From Petaurus breviceps papuanus (taxonomy: Eukaryota; Chordata; Mammalia; Diprotodontia; Petauridae), in assembly GCA_028583685.1 (NCBI GenBank), contig JAMXIF010000043.1, positions 6,648,907-6,712,906 of the forward strand: a stretch of 64,000 bases of DNA. The letters are read 5' to 3'. The stretch's first letter is position 1, and each line of letters begins with the position of its first letter. Positions 32,641 to 43,560 of this stretch are shown piece after piece. The notes under the pieces are model-generated. The model had not been told where the DNA came from. It saw only the letters and a program-made list of their open reading frames with translations, and did not search any database. The position numbers were made by a program, and so were the translations under genes.

Positions 32641-32949
32641 TCCACTGGGACATAGGATACCCCTGAAGGGGCCTATGAGTGACAACACTAAGAAGGGCTA
32701 CTGATCAAGATGCCTTCCACTACCTCAGAAGAACCTACTATATACCTGAACTGCTCCATATTTTTGCTATAAATCTCTTTGTGCTAGCCTTTGCAGAGTG
32801 TTCTTTGTGTTTTCCAAAGAACCTTTGGATTCGCTAATACATTTATAACACTCTGAGTGCTAAGATACTTCCCTTCAAGAATTTTTGTTCATGGGATGCT
32901 ACATATCCTGGCTATGAACCCTTTGAAATCTCAAAGTGTGGTACGCATG
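32641..32949. other. Unclassified stretch
   Basis: No repeat or gene recognised. Confidence 0.3.
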
Positions 32950-33600
32950 TCAGACTATGCCTGACTTTCCTCTCTTCTATATCTATTCTTAGGTTTGGTT
33001 TTTCAGATGAATTACCACCTCTCTATACCTTCCCCCATCTTATACCTATGCAGCTGATTTTAGAACCTAATTGCAAGACTTTATATTTAAAATGCTAATT
33101 AAATTTGATCTTATTATATTTAGCCCAATGTTATAACCTCTCATGTTTTTTGATCCTATCATCTAATGTGTTAACTATCCCTTTCAGCTTTGTGTCATCT
33201 GCAAATTAGATGAGCCTGTCATCTATGCTTTTACCTAAGTTATTGCTAAAAAGATTAAATAGCAGAGGGCCTAGTATCTATCTATATCTAGGTGACTGAC
33301 TCTACTTGAGACCTCCTTTCAAGTTAACGTTGACATTAATCATGGATGGACACAGTCATTCAGTCATTCTCAGATCCACCTACACTTAATTATTGTCTTG
33401 TTTTCATATTTTTGTCTTTTCCACAAATACAGCATGAGAGAGCTTACCAAACACTTTACTATAATTTGTGTAAACTGTGTCTATAGTGTTTTCCTGATCT
33501 ACAAGTCTCTTAACTCTGTCCAAAAAGGAAATGAGATCACTCTGGCAAGTCCTCTTCTTGATGAAGTGATCCATGTGAACCTACTCTGCAAAGTAATTGA
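32950..33600 (-). mobile_element. CR1/L3 LINE, minus (left part of a nest)
   Basis: The minus strand at 33170-33300 reads F-A-D-D-T-K-L-K (FADD box near 33194-33205). To the left lie CAGCTGATTTTAGAACCTAA and GACTTTATATTTAAAATGCT. To the right come CATGAGAGAGCTTACCAAAC and TCTTCTTGATGAAGTGATCC, both CR1 text. The element breaks off near 33590 and resumes at about 36747 beyond an L2 insertion. Frame broken. Confidence 0.7.
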
Positions 33601-33805
33601 CAAATTACTTAATTGACAAATCTGACTGTCTTTTCTTAGTCTGAATCCTCTCTCTCATACTGTGCTTCATTTGACTACCTTCTCCTCCTAGATACCTTTT
33701 TTACTCCAGAGTTTTGTGATCTTAATCTCTCCTGGCCTACCCCCTATCTATCTGACTTCTCCTTCTTCATCTTCCTTTCTACTTCATCATCAGCATTATT
33801 CCCCC

Positions 33806-33870
33806 TATATATATATGTGTGTGTGTATATATATATATATTAAATATATATATGTATATATATATTCCCT
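33806..33870. repeat. (TA)n/(TG)n microsatellite
   Basis: ATATATATATGTGTGTGTGT followed by TATATATA runs, inside L2. Confidence 0.9.
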
Positions 33871-33926
33871 CAGGTTCTGTCCACGGCCCTCCTCTCTTCC
33901 CTTTCTATACTAATGTATCTTAATAT

Positions 33927-34117
33927 GGGATTCATATAACTCCATAGGGTCCACTGATAGATTTCAGAGGGTCTTTGAATTTTTATTGGAAAAAATATAT
34001 CTTTATTTTCATTAACCCCAACTGAAATTTGGATTTTTCTTCAATTATGAATTTTAAAAAACAATTGTGAAGAGTCTTACAGATTTCATCAGACTGCCAA
34101 AAGTGACCATCACAAAC
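33927..34117 (+). mobile_element. Probable hAT-type non-autonomous DNA transposon fragment
   Basis: GGGTCCACTGATAGATTTCA, TATCTTTATTTTCATTAACC, AACTGAAATTTGGATTTTTC and CATCAGACTGCCAAAAGTG follow a mammalian MER-type element that I recall as hAT-related, but I cannot name it. The termini are not clean. It interrupts L2 text. Confidence 0.4.
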
Positions 34118-34578
34118 ATACACTCACACACATACACACACATGCTCACACATATATACACACTTACCTTAAGAATTCTCTCTCTTGGCAAGTTCATTAG
34201 CTTCAATGGGTTTATCTCTCTGCATATGGTTCCAGCATATATGTATATTCATATATATCTGTATACATATATGTATACTCAGCTTCAGTCTGTCTTCCAA
34301 ACTTATGTCCCCCCATCACTAATTGCCTACTGGACATGGTAAACTGAATATCTGATAGGCATCTTGAGCTGGATATATCTAAACCATATCTTTCCTCCTA
34401 AACTTTCCACTCTTAAAATTTTTTTTCCATTTCTATCAAAGGCAATACCATCCTTCCAGATTCCTCAGGTTTTTAAATCTCAGCATTTTCCTAAACTCCT
34501 CATTCTCTAATATATTCAACAATTGCCCAATATCACCAAATCTCTGCTTTAACAACATCTCTTGCACCCAGTATTTTC

Positions 34579-35281
34579 TTTTTGGGATCTTTTTCAGGGA
34601 GCAATCGGTGAATTCTTTCAATTTCTATTTTGCTTGATAATTTCTTGAAATTTCTTGTTGTCTAGGCTCTTTTTTTTATCATGGCTTTCAGCTAGTCCAA
34701 TAATTTTAAAATTCTCTCTCCTGGATCTATTTTCCAGGTCAGTGGTTTTTCCAATGAGATATTTCACATTGACTTCTGTTTTTTCATTTGTTTGTATCTG
34801 TTTTATAATATCTTGATTTCTCATAAAGTCATTAGCTTCCATTTGCTCTGATCTAATTTTGAAGGAATTATTCTCTTCAGTGAGTTTTTGAAATTCCTTT
34901 TCCATTTAGCAAATTTGGGTTTTTAAGGCATTCTTCTCCTCATTGGCTTTTTGGGCCTCTTTTGCCATTTAGATTAGTCTATTTTTTAAGGTGCTATTTT
35001 CTCCAGTATTTTTGGAGGGTCTCCTTTAGCAGGCTGTTGACTGGCTTTTCATGATTTTCTTGCATCATTCTCATTTCTCTCCCCAATTTTTCCTCTATTT
35101 CTCTTACTTAATTTCCAAAATCCTTCTTGAGCTCCTCCATGGCCTGTCACCAATTCATATTTTTCTTGGAAGCTTTTGATGCAGGAGTTCCGACTTTGTT
35201 GTCTTCCTCCCATTCCATGCTTTGATTCTTATTGTCCTCAGAGGATTCTATGGTCCTATTGTACTTCCTCTGCTTGCTCAC
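34579..35281 (-). pseudogene. L1 ORF1 N-terminal fragment
   Basis: Starts near 35281 with G-T-G in place of the ATG seen in the 29-kb copy, then S-K-Q-R-K. The minus strand from 34905 has E-E-N-N-S-F-K, Q-T-N-E-K-T-E-V-N-V-K-Y-L, and the RRM start F-K-I-I-G-L-A-E-S. It ends at about K-D-P-K-K-K. Several stops and indels are present. It has less than two thirds of the protein and is non-functional. Confidence 0.75.
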
Positions 35282-36006
35282 ATTGCCAGCCAATTAATTG
35301 ACTTTTGAGCTCTTTGCCACAGCAGAACTCTGCTTCCAGATTGCAGATAGCTATGTTCCAAATCACTGGGGTTTTCACAGCTGCCAGAGCTATTAGGAGG
35401 GTGCCCTCTCTCTGCAGCCCCCACAAGTTCTGGCACACTGTCCACACACACCAGGACCATCACCCAGGACCATAATCCAGATCCAAGCTGGTTAAAGCAA
35501 GAACGACTACCCTCTGAATGATTGCTTGGTCCCCCTACACTCTGCAGGCCAGAAGCTCCAGAGGCAGCCACACAGCAGCAGCTGCAGCTGCCTTGCCTCA
35601 GCCACTTCTTGCCCCAGGGTTAGGGGCCAGCCCGCTCCTTCTTCACCCTTCCAACAGAGTTCCCTAATGACCTTTTACTTTCTTTTTGGCATTTATTGGT
35701 TGAGAAGTCTGGAAACCACCACAGCTGCTGGTTATTCACTCCCCTGAACTCTGCTCCAGCCACTGGTCAGGGCCAGAACCGTGGGCCACATCAGATTGTG
35801 CTCGGCTCCCAGCCCAGTGCACTAGACCTTTCCTGCCAGCCTACTGGGCTGCCTTAAGCAGGAGATTTGTTTCTCTCTGTCACTTTGTGGGTTCTATATC
35901 TCTAAAATTTGTCATTTTTTTACATGTATTGGAGGTGGTGGGAACTAGAGCTGCATAGATATCCTGTTTTTACTCTGCCATCTTGGCTCTGCCTAGTTAC
36001 TGTGTT
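34579..36006 (-). mobile_element. L1 5' part (5' UTR and ORF1 start), 3'-truncated, minus
   Basis: The right end is the reversed L1 5' terminus, GCCATCTTGGCTCTGCCT at 35977-35994. From there the 5' UTR runs leftward for about 710 bp into ORF1. The copy stops inside ORF1 at an A-rich site (minus-strand GATCCCAAAAAG) near 34579. Candidate target duplications are CACCCAGTATTTTC (34565-34578) and CTCCCAGTATATTC (36007-36020), 12 of 14 matching. The bases between 35995 and 36006 are extra. Having a complete 5' end but no 3' end is the reverse of the usual L1 truncation. Confidence 0.75.
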
Positions 36007-36020
36007 CTCCCAGTATATTC

Positions 36021-36745
36021 TCTCTACTCACACTGCTACCATCTTAGTTCAAGCACTTATGTCTTAGCTAGATTATTGCAATAGCATCCTGTCTCAAATC
36101 TATAACCACTCCAGTTTAACCTACACAGTGACGTCAAAGTTATTTTCCATAGGCAATGATCTGACTATGTGATCCTTCTATTCAATCAACTCCAGTGTCT
36201 TCCTATGGCCTCTAAAAAATATAAATTCCTCTGTTTAGCTTTTAAATCCCTAAGAATCCTGGTCCTAATCTTTCTAGTCTTATTGGACATTATCCCTCTT
36301 CCTCACTCTATATTCTATCCATAAAGTCACTCCTTGTATCATTTATGAAATTTCATATTGTCTCTCCATTCTTTTGTTTTGGCCATCCCATGTTCTTGGA
36401 ATGCACTCTCTCATTACCTATGTTTCACATAGAACCTTTCTTTCTTTATAGTGTACCTCAGGTACCATCTTCTTTATTAAGAGTTTCCTGATCCCTCTAA
36501 ATAATAATGTCCTCTCTCCCTAACTTCCCTATATTTTACTACTTCAGAGCAAACAGAGGTATAGATAAGCTAGAGGCATAGTATTGACTTCATATTTATG
36601 CTGCATATATTTTATATAAATTTATTGTCTTTTCATTAGAGTGTAAGTCATTCTGAGTGGGAATTGTTTCATTCTTTGCACAGCTTCTACCACAGTGCCT
36701 AACACATAGTAGGCATTTAATAAATATAGCTTATTGCTGACTTCT
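36021..36745 (+). mobile_element. L2 LINE, right part (3' end) of the nested copy
   Basis: TAGCTAGATTATTGCAATAG (L-D-Y-C-N-S), AATGATCTGACTATGTGATC, CAGTGTCTTCCTATGGCCTC, AAAGAGTTTCC-like ORF2 end near 36480, and a 3' UTR with AGTGCCTAACACATAGTAGG and AATAAATATAGC. It continues the text of 33601-34564. Confidence 0.8.
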
Positions 36746-36746
36746 T

Positions 36747-36925
36747 GGTATGATTGCTGACTTTTTTTCTAGATACTTACTAACAGTCCTTTTAATAACA
36801 AAGCCAAGAATTTTTGGTAAAAATGAAAGCCAAGATGACTTGGTTATAGTTTGCTCTCTCCATTCTCTAAAGGACCAATTAGTTTTGTTCTGCTCCTCTC
36901 TAAGTGAACTTTTAATCTGACCCAG
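36747..36925 (-). mobile_element. CR1/L3 LINE, minus (right part of the nest)
   Basis: TTTTTTTCTAGATACTTACT, CAAAGCCAAGAATTTTTGGT and GCCAAGATGACTTGGTTATA continue the CR1/L3 text that stopped at about 33590, with only about 20 bp of consensus missing by eye. Confidence 0.55.
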
Positions 36926-36944
36926 GTGTAGATATATAGAAAGA

Positions 36945-37045
36945 TAGTAGATAGATGGACAGATGGAAGGACAGACAGGTGGACAGATGGATGGATGGAT
37001 GGATGGATGATAGAGATATAGCTATATCTCTATCATCCATCTATC
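36945..37045. repeat. (GATG)n/(GACA)n microsatellite containing a 40-bp palindrome
   Basis: GATGGACAGATGGAAGGACA and a GATG run, then a perfect inverted repeat. The 20 bases at 37002-37021 (GATGGATGATAGAGATATAG) are followed with no spacer by their reverse complement at 37022-37041. Pairing extends four more bases on each side with one mismatch. Confidence 0.95.
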
Positions 37046-37627
37046 TTGGTCCTATGGAAGGACAGATAAATGGATCAGTATGAATACTACAAAAGGACTA
37101 GGAAATATAAGAGAAAGACCACGAGGAAGAAATACCATATTTTTTAGGATATTAGAATATAATAATGAGGGTTAGACTTAGAAACCCTTAAAAGGATGTT
37201 TATAATCAGACTAGCTGGGCCAAAAGAGGGAGGAAACAATTCCCTTTGGTAAGGTGAAGCAATTGTCATTCCATGGAGGAAACGCACCAAAACTCAAGCA
37301 AGGTCATTCAAAGAAAAAACATTAGTGAAAAACTTTCCATGTCTTTCTAAATATTTTCGAATATTTATGATGCCTCTGGGGTATATCAGAATTCCTAGAC
37401 AGTAAGAAAGGGAAAAAAGTAATAAATTCCCCCTAGATTAGACATTAATTTCAGTTGAGAAGTTTCTTGCTCTGTTAGTTTCCAGGTCTGAAGTGATAAG
37501 CTGTAGGAGAAAGAATTGCAAATGACATTGGAAAGCACTTGATATATACATATCTGGCCATGCAAATGATCATAAAAAGATTTCTATTTTGCATTATTAT
37601 GTTACATTGTTACATTAATGCCACCTC
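37046..37627. other. Unclassified stretch
   Basis: No repeat or gene recognised. Confidence 0.3.
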
Positions 37628-37642
37628 AGAAATACTATAATT

Positions 37643-37795
37643 GGGGCGGCCAGTAGCACAACGAGTAAGAGCACCGGCCCCAGAGTCGGGATGACCTGGG
37701 GATCAAATCCGGGCTCAGATACTTAGCACCACACTCAGAAATAACTGGCCATGTAACTTTGAGCAAGTTACTTAACCCCAATTGCTTTAAAAAAA
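37643..37795 (+). mobile_element. WSINE/Mar-type SINE, subtype B, with perfect TSD
   Basis: Begins GGGGCGGCCAGTAGCACAAC. It has the B-box-like GGATCAAATCCGG, then GATACTTAGCACCACACTCA, AAATAACTGGCCATGTAAC and CTTAACCCCAATTGC with an A tail. Flanked by a perfect 15-bp duplication AGAAATACTATAATT (37628-37642 and 37796-37810). The perfect duplication suggests one of the younger insertions here. Confidence 0.92.
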
Positions 37796-37819
37796 AGAAA
37801 TACTATAATTGACCTCAGA

Positions 37820-37935
37820 TGTCATTTTGTAACAAACATTTAAGTGCCTATTATGTGCCAATGCACTTTGATAGACAATAGTAAAGATGCCAGGGTAAGT
37901 AAAACAGAACCCTTGCTTTTGAACAGGCCACTGCA
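37820..37935 (-). mobile_element. L2 3'-end fragment
   Basis: CATTTAAGTGCCTATTATGT and GCCAATGCACTTTGATAG followed by GTAAGTAAAACAGAACCCTT form the antisense L2 terminus. Confidence 0.55.
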
Positions 37936-38009
37936 ATAGGGATGATAAGGCTTGTACATATATAAATATATTAAGATTACTATTATAATAAATGAATTAG
38001 AATAAAGAC

Positions 38010-38078
38010 CACATGTGAAGGAGGTAGCATCTGGCACATAGCAGATGCTTAATAAATGTTTACTGACTGACTGACAGA
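38010..38078 (+). mobile_element. L2 3'-end fragment
   Basis: GGTAGCATCTGGCACATAGC and AGATGCTTAATAAATGTTTA ending in (CTGA)n. Confidence 0.6.
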
Positions 38079-38934
38079 TCATCTCCATCTGGGGAATCTT
38101 TAGTAATAAACTAAATTTACAAAATAGCCTTTTCACTCCTCAGGGAAGCTCGTTATCTGATCTTAGGAGCAAACAGTGAGGAATATTTTCTCTTTCCTCT
38201 ATTTCTCCCTCAGGTCAATTCTGATCTTATTATATATATCTACTTAGGCAGAGTAGGCAATTGAGCCTTTCCTTGCCCTCCTCCCCAGATTTCCCCCTTA
38301 ACATCTTTTGAGCTAGATTCTCCAGAAAACCATTGGTACAATTCACATATATCATTTAGGAGGACCTAGAACTTTTTTCCACTGGTAGATCTGCCCAGAT
38401 AAGCAAGTTGACCCTTCAGACCCAGAGGAATTAAGATGGCCTCCCTGAAAACTTGGTTCATCTCTTCCAGCCCTCATTCCCTCTATAACTGCCTCCTACT
38501 CATCTTCAGATACATAATCTTTAGACCTTCTGGATCCAGAACCAGATTTTTTTACCCAGGAAGAAACATAAAATAAAACAGTTTTCTCTAGGATCAGACT
38601 CTTATGAGTGTTTCTGCTCCCTGGTTCCATTGTCACAAACAACCTGAGTCTTTAGACTCCTGAACCCACTTTAGATTTGTGATCAAGAGCTGTTTATCCT
38701 ATGTTGCGTTCACTAATTCCCTGATTTCCATACTCTAGATCACTGCAGAGTCCCTGGTTGTTGTCTTGCTGCTATTGGTCTCCTTGGACTATGGAAAATT
38801 CAGGGTCCTTCACCCTAAACCCACCTCTAACCAGTCTAGTTACTGCCTGGATTTCCCAATCCTATGAGTGCTAGATCAGTCCTACCCAGCTGCTACCAAT
38901 GCACCTCAATAGCATCTCTTTCTCCCAGTATGGT
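38079..38934. other. Unclassified stretch
   Basis: No repeat or gene recognised. C+T-rich text without long frames. Confidence 0.3.
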
Positions 38935-39125
38935 ATATTAGAAAAAATTGTGGTTCTTGAGTTAGGGATCCTGGTTTCTAATCTCACCTTAATGCTTCCT
39001 AACTGTGTGACCTTGGATAAGCTATCTAACCTCTCTTGGTCTTAGTTTCTTCATCTATAAAAGGAGGGGATTCAGCAAGATGACCTCTGAGGACCCTTTT
39101 AGCTGTGGATCTGGGATACAATGAC
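38935..39125 (+). mobile_element. MIR-type CORE-SINE
   Basis: TGTGTGACCTTGGATAAGCT, CTTAGTTTCTTCATCTATAA, GATGACCTCTGAGGACCCTT and GGATCTGGGATACAATGA appear in MIR order. Confidence 0.8.
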
Positions 39126-39784
39126 TAAGTTCTTAAGTCAATAATATTCCCATTTATAGACAGAGCAATCATGTTATAGTCAGGATATAGAAAGGCAAGA
39201 AATTAATGCCAAGGTATAGAATAGCAAATGTATGATCCTCCTATTCCCTCCCACCCCTTTTCTTGACTAGTGAGTAACAAGTGCACACTATGTACATGCA
39301 TACACACATATACACTACATACATACACCATGCACACGCAGAGGTGCATAAATGCATTTTCAGACTCTCAGTCTCCATACTTAATTGCTTTCTGAGATAA
39401 AACAAACCACATCTTTATAGGAAAGGGTTTAATTTTAAAGACTCTCTGTTGACACAAATCTCAATCTCCTCTTAGAGGGAAAAAATACATGTGAAAATTA
39501 AGAAAAGAAAAAGCATTCCAGAGATGTAATTTGATAATATCTAAGGCAGGAAAGTTATCATCAAGATAGAAGTGTAATTATCGTCACATTAAAAATTTGG
39601 ATTTTGCATGTTTAAAAAATACAAATGCCAATTACCTAATACACAAATGTTTTGGAAATAAGCTATGTTTTCCTTCCTTTCCATTTGTAATACAACCATA
39701 GTATTTCTAGCAACACTCACTTTAAGATCACCAGTGAACTCTTTCTTATCAAATAAAAAGGTCTTTTCTGTCACCAAATCACAA
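39126..39784. other. Mostly unclassified, with CACA/CATA tract
   Basis: A CATAC/CACA-rich tract lies at about 39290-39345. No gene seen. Confidence 0.3.
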
Positions 39785-40005
39785 AACTGGAAGGGATTTA
39801 AGAGATTGTCTAGCTAAAAATTCATAAATACTTGTTGAATGAACGGATGCATTCATGAACCTAATCCCAACCAATCCTTTTTGAAGATGAGAGAAACAAG
39901 ATACACAGAGGTGTTTCTTGCCCAAAGACAGTCACACAACTGGGGATTGACATACTACTCCAGAAAAGAACTCAGGTCTTCTGTCTCCCTGGCCAGAGCT
40001 TATTT
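39785..40005 (-). mobile_element. CORE-SINE (MIR-type), minus, interrupted
   Basis: AACTGGAAGGGATTTAAGAG, then an L2-like AATACTTGTTGAATGAACGG interruption, then GATGAGAGAAACAAGATACA, CAGTCACACAACTGGGGATT and CAGGTCTTCTGTCTCCCTGG. Confidence 0.55.
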
Positions 40006-41400
40006 TAGAAATGAGGCTAATGGAGAGAGAGCAGAGATGCTTAAAGATCTAGAAAATTGCATGTGAGGTAAAAAGTGGGCTGGAGGGAAGAGGGGTTTTC
40101 CTATATTACCAGAGCCATAACTAGGAATTTAAGAGCATGGGCCAATTGCAGCTTCAGTCATGAGTGTCAGAGAGAAAGACGCCTGTCCTCCAGAGTCTGA
40201 CCCTTGCCAACAAAAGAATTAAGAGAAAAACTGACCCCAAAATGGGATGCCATGAGAACAGAACCTTACAGGTGACTGGTCTAAGAAACAATTGTACCAA
40301 TCTGGCAGATGACAACAAAGTAGAGCATGGGAACGGTGGTCTGTGTGAGGAGCAAGTGTGATACCCCTTAACCCAAATATTATCACCTTGAGGAAAAGCC
40401 CTGCTTCCTGCATACTATTTCATTTCTCAGAGTCTTGCTCAACCCAGCCTAGGGTGCTCTTTTTCCTGAAATAGGTAGCACCAAAGACCACCATTAGGAG
40501 CTATTTTGCATTTTTCTAGTAAACAACACTGGTTATCCAGCATTTTCTTTTTGCCCTTACTTCAGAAGATTCCACAGGGGAGGGGGAGAAAGAGAAACTC
40601 TGTCTTCCCCTGAGATCAAGCCTTGCCACTGGTGCTTGATGTTACCTCTGAGAAGAATAGGGCTTAGTGTAAATCCAGAAGGCACCACAGGTATTAGCCA
40701 TAATATATAGAAAACATTGTGTATGCCATTAATATATGAAAGCACTACCATAAAACTAACTCTGGATTATAGTATATGAATTATGATACATTCTTGGTTG
40801 CTGCAGCTGGATTTAAAGACTTGCTTACTATTTAAGACATGATATATTTTAAAGCAAAGCACAAACCCACAACATGCCAGTTCCTGCTTAGCAATTGTAT
40901 TTGAAGGTGGATCAGACACAGACAAGGCAGTAACATGGATAGTGATGTTAACCAATCTATCAAATACATCCGTCAATTGTCTTTTGGATAGGATACTGAT
41001 ATGTCTGCACCAGGTTATAGTTAGAATATGGTGCTAAAACATGAAATGCCCAGGTGCATCAATGATCTTCATACTAAGAGAAACTTTGTTTCATGGTAAA
41101 ATGAAACTCTTTATACTAGGAAACTCTCCTGGAAAGAATTGGTGGGGAAGTGTGGATGGTTTACTTGCTCTGGATTATTTTCTCAACTAATAATCCTATC
41201 TCTGAGATTAGGTCTCCACAGGATAGCTGCAACCTTGGGCTCTAAAGATATAATTAATGGGTCCAGGTCCCTATTACTAGAGCTCATAAATGCCCACCAC
41301 TATGCTTCCCAGTAACTGTCAGACAGTAAACAAGAGTACATCAAAGCAAAGGTTTTGGTAAGAACAGTAGCTATAAAGTGCCCCCCACAAACCTCCTTAA
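40006..41400. other. Unclassified stretch
   Basis: 1.4 kb with no recognised repeat or gene. Frames of 60-75 codons have no family signature. Confidence 0.3.
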
Positions 41401-41421
41401 ACACACACACACACACACACC
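41401..41421. repeat. (AC)n microsatellite
   Basis: ACACACACACACACACACAC, ten units. Confidence 0.95.
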
Positions 41422-41954
41422 CTCTAAACTTGGAGCTCCTCTCCCACAAATATAGACAGCATCTATGGAAAGAGTAGCACAAAGTCTTAACTTTAGTGAT
41501 CGAGTTTAATCTTAATGAGCAGAGATTGAAGGGAATGCATATAACCAGGACTACTCACTCCTCCAGCACCACTGGGCCTCAAAATCTTCTCTCTCCTCTT
41601 CTCTGCAGTTTAATTCTGGATAGCTCTCTCTTGATTTCATAACCAGCTCTCTTTGTTAACAGATGTTCTACTTCTTGAAGCTTTTTCCTATTTCAGGTGT
41701 CTCTCATACATGTTTATCCAGATGTTGCCATGCCTGAAAATTTCTCTAACTGAATCTCCAAATGCAGAAGTGTCTTCTAAACACACACCACTGTTAGACA
41801 CTATGGTCAATGGCAGAGCAGAGCAGAGAGAAATCCGAACCACCCCTAATGAAGGGGCTTCATTCCACAGAACACTCCTAACCAAGACTGATTCAAACTT
41901 CTTCACTTCTTCTTGAACATGACGCTTTTGGACGATCATCCAGGGGCACAACCC
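41422..41954. other. Unclassified stretch
   Basis: Overlapping 87-codon frames on both strands (41653-41916 plus, 41688-41951 minus) have no recognisable motif. Treated as chance. Confidence 0.3.
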
Positions 41955-42625
41955 TTGTCTGTCTAAGGATACTGCTTCCTAGCTGAAGGTGCAGGGCACT
42001 CTGAGGAGGAGAAAGAAGATAGCAAGCACCAGGCAAGTTAAACCGTCATTCACCACCTTGTTCACAATTTCCCCTCAGATTCTGATGGAGATTCCCCCAG
42101 ATCCCGAACTAAAGGGGCATGGGAATAGTAGTGTCCTCTAATCCACCAGAGAAGTTTCTAGCCCAGTCCCTGCAGCCATTAATGAGGAGAAAAATCAGTG
42201 TGGAAAAGGAGCCTACCTACAACAACTACTGACCAATAATCACCAATAGGTGTAATAGGCAGAAGAACCCTGGGAGTTCCCCCTTTACTCCATTCATACC
42301 ACTTCCTTCCCCCCCCCCCCCCCCCCCACACACACATACCACATCACTGATTCTCTTCCCAGTTCAGCCCAGGAAATGGTTCCACCCCCACTAACTACTA
42401 ATCAATTGCTATTAAGAGGGTGGATCAGCCTAAGTGAGGAATCAGGAACCCCTGAGAGACAGGAGGCAGCATGTGCCAGGCAAGTCAAGTCAGTAACACC
42501 AACTTGACCAGCATCTCCCCTCACATACTGATGGAGGCAGTCCAGGACCACAAACCCAAGAGCCTCGGGAACAGTAGGGATTCCAGCCTGGTGTCTGTAG
42601 TCATCATCCTGAGAAGCAACTCCTG
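41955..42625 (+). repeat. Unclassified dispersed repeat X, copy 3 (two units)
   Basis: Two blocks of the same order occur: CACCAGGCAAGTTAAACCGT, CTCAGATTCTGATGGAGATT, GGGGCATGGGAATAGTAGTG (42028-42135) and ATGTGCCAGGCAAGTCAAG, CATACTGATGGAGGCAGTCC, AGAGCCTCGGGAACAGTAGG (42470-42582). The same phrases occur at 1545-2058 and 3045-3430. A poly-C tract (about 42307-42328) separates parts of it. Function and family unknown. Confidence 0.45.
42307..42338. repeat. Poly-C run followed by (CA)n
   Basis: About 20 consecutive C then CACACACA. Prone to length error. Confidence 0.9.
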
Positions 42626-42839
42626 GGCTCTTATCTCTGCTATAGCCACATTGACTGAATATCCAGAAAAGAAAGTTCTTGTCACCAAAGTCCTTGGCAT
42701 TGTCAAATTGTCATCCAAAACTGATCTGATTTAGCCAATGGAAATGACATTAAAGAATAGGCATCAGCATCAGTTTTGCCACCATACCCTAAGGAAAGTG
42801 AGGCTTTCCCTTCTGTCTTGCAGTTCATTTTGTTGCCTC

Positions 42840-43015
42840 CTTCATTAGATGATCTATTTTAACCCCCTCATGTTACAATTGAGGAAATAGCCCCACAAAA
42901 GTTAAGTGACATGTCCAGGGTCAGAAGTTTATTAAGAACTATAGGAATGATTTGAACTTATGCCCTCTGACTCCACAGTCAGCGTTCTTTCCATTGTCTG
43001 CTAGGCCCTGCTGAT
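42840..43015 (-). mobile_element. CORE-SINE (MIR-type), minus
   Basis: CCCCCTCATGTTACAATTGA, TTAAGTGACATGTCCAGGGT, TTTGAACTTATGCCCTCTGA and the reversed head CAGCGTTCTTTCCATTGTCT. Confidence 0.7.
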
Positions 43016-43483
43016 GGGGGCTTGGGATGATCACCTTGGTTTGTGAACAACTGAAGAGAAATAACTAAGCCCTCGGTAGTTCAGATTCCCTAAATCACAC
43101 CTTCCTTCAAAAGTACACTTTGGAGCCAGAATGAGACCTGTAATTATTTATACTTTTCCCTTCACATGGTCAAGGCACACACTACCACATAATTTGTGCA
43201 GAATACAGTCTTCTCTACTTAGAAACTAGGGCAATGCTAAAATGGAAAATTATTCACACCAGGCTCAATTACATATGGCACTGAGTTTTGTACAAAAATC
43301 ATGTCCTGGAATCTACATTAGAAGGGGCAGAAATTTTGTGCTGTTAGAAGACTGCTTAAAATGAATTATTACAGAATGAAGGAGGTAAAAGAAGAAAGTG
43401 AGAGTCTCATCTAGTAAAGCAATCATTGCTTTGAAATTGAGAAGGCCTCCTTTTAAGGTTGTCCGTGTGATAATAAAAAAAGC
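43016..43483. other. Unclassified stretch
   Basis: No repeat or gene recognised. Confidence 0.3.
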
Positions 43484-43560
43484 TTCCAGGCATAGTGGAT
43501 AGAGTGTTCAGCTTAGAATCAAAATTCAAATCCTGCTTATAAGGCTAAATGAGTGACTGA
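43484..43560 (+). mobile_element. tRNA-derived SINE head fragment
   Basis: CCAGGCATAGTGGATAGAGT followed by GAATCAAAATTCAAATCCTG; the 3' part is missing. Confidence 0.5.

Larger units (their letters stand above)
33601..34564 (+). mobile_element. L2 LINE, left part of a nested copy
   Basis: L2 ORF2 in sense: TTTGTGATCTTAATCTCTCC with TCTGACTTCTCC (S-D-F-S), CCCTCAGGTTCTGTCCACGG (G-S-V-x-G-P), then the post-catalytic region ATCTTGAGCTGGATATATCT and AGGCAATACCATCCTTCCAG. A TA/TG microsatellite (33806-33870) and a DNA-transposon-like fragment (33927-34117) interrupt it. An L1 insertion at 34579 splits it from its 3' end at 36021. Confidence 0.75.

Noticed and set aside
41653-41951. Paired 87-codon frames on opposite strands
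   Set aside because: No motif, no splice or promoter context, and similar lengths are expected by chance in a window this size.
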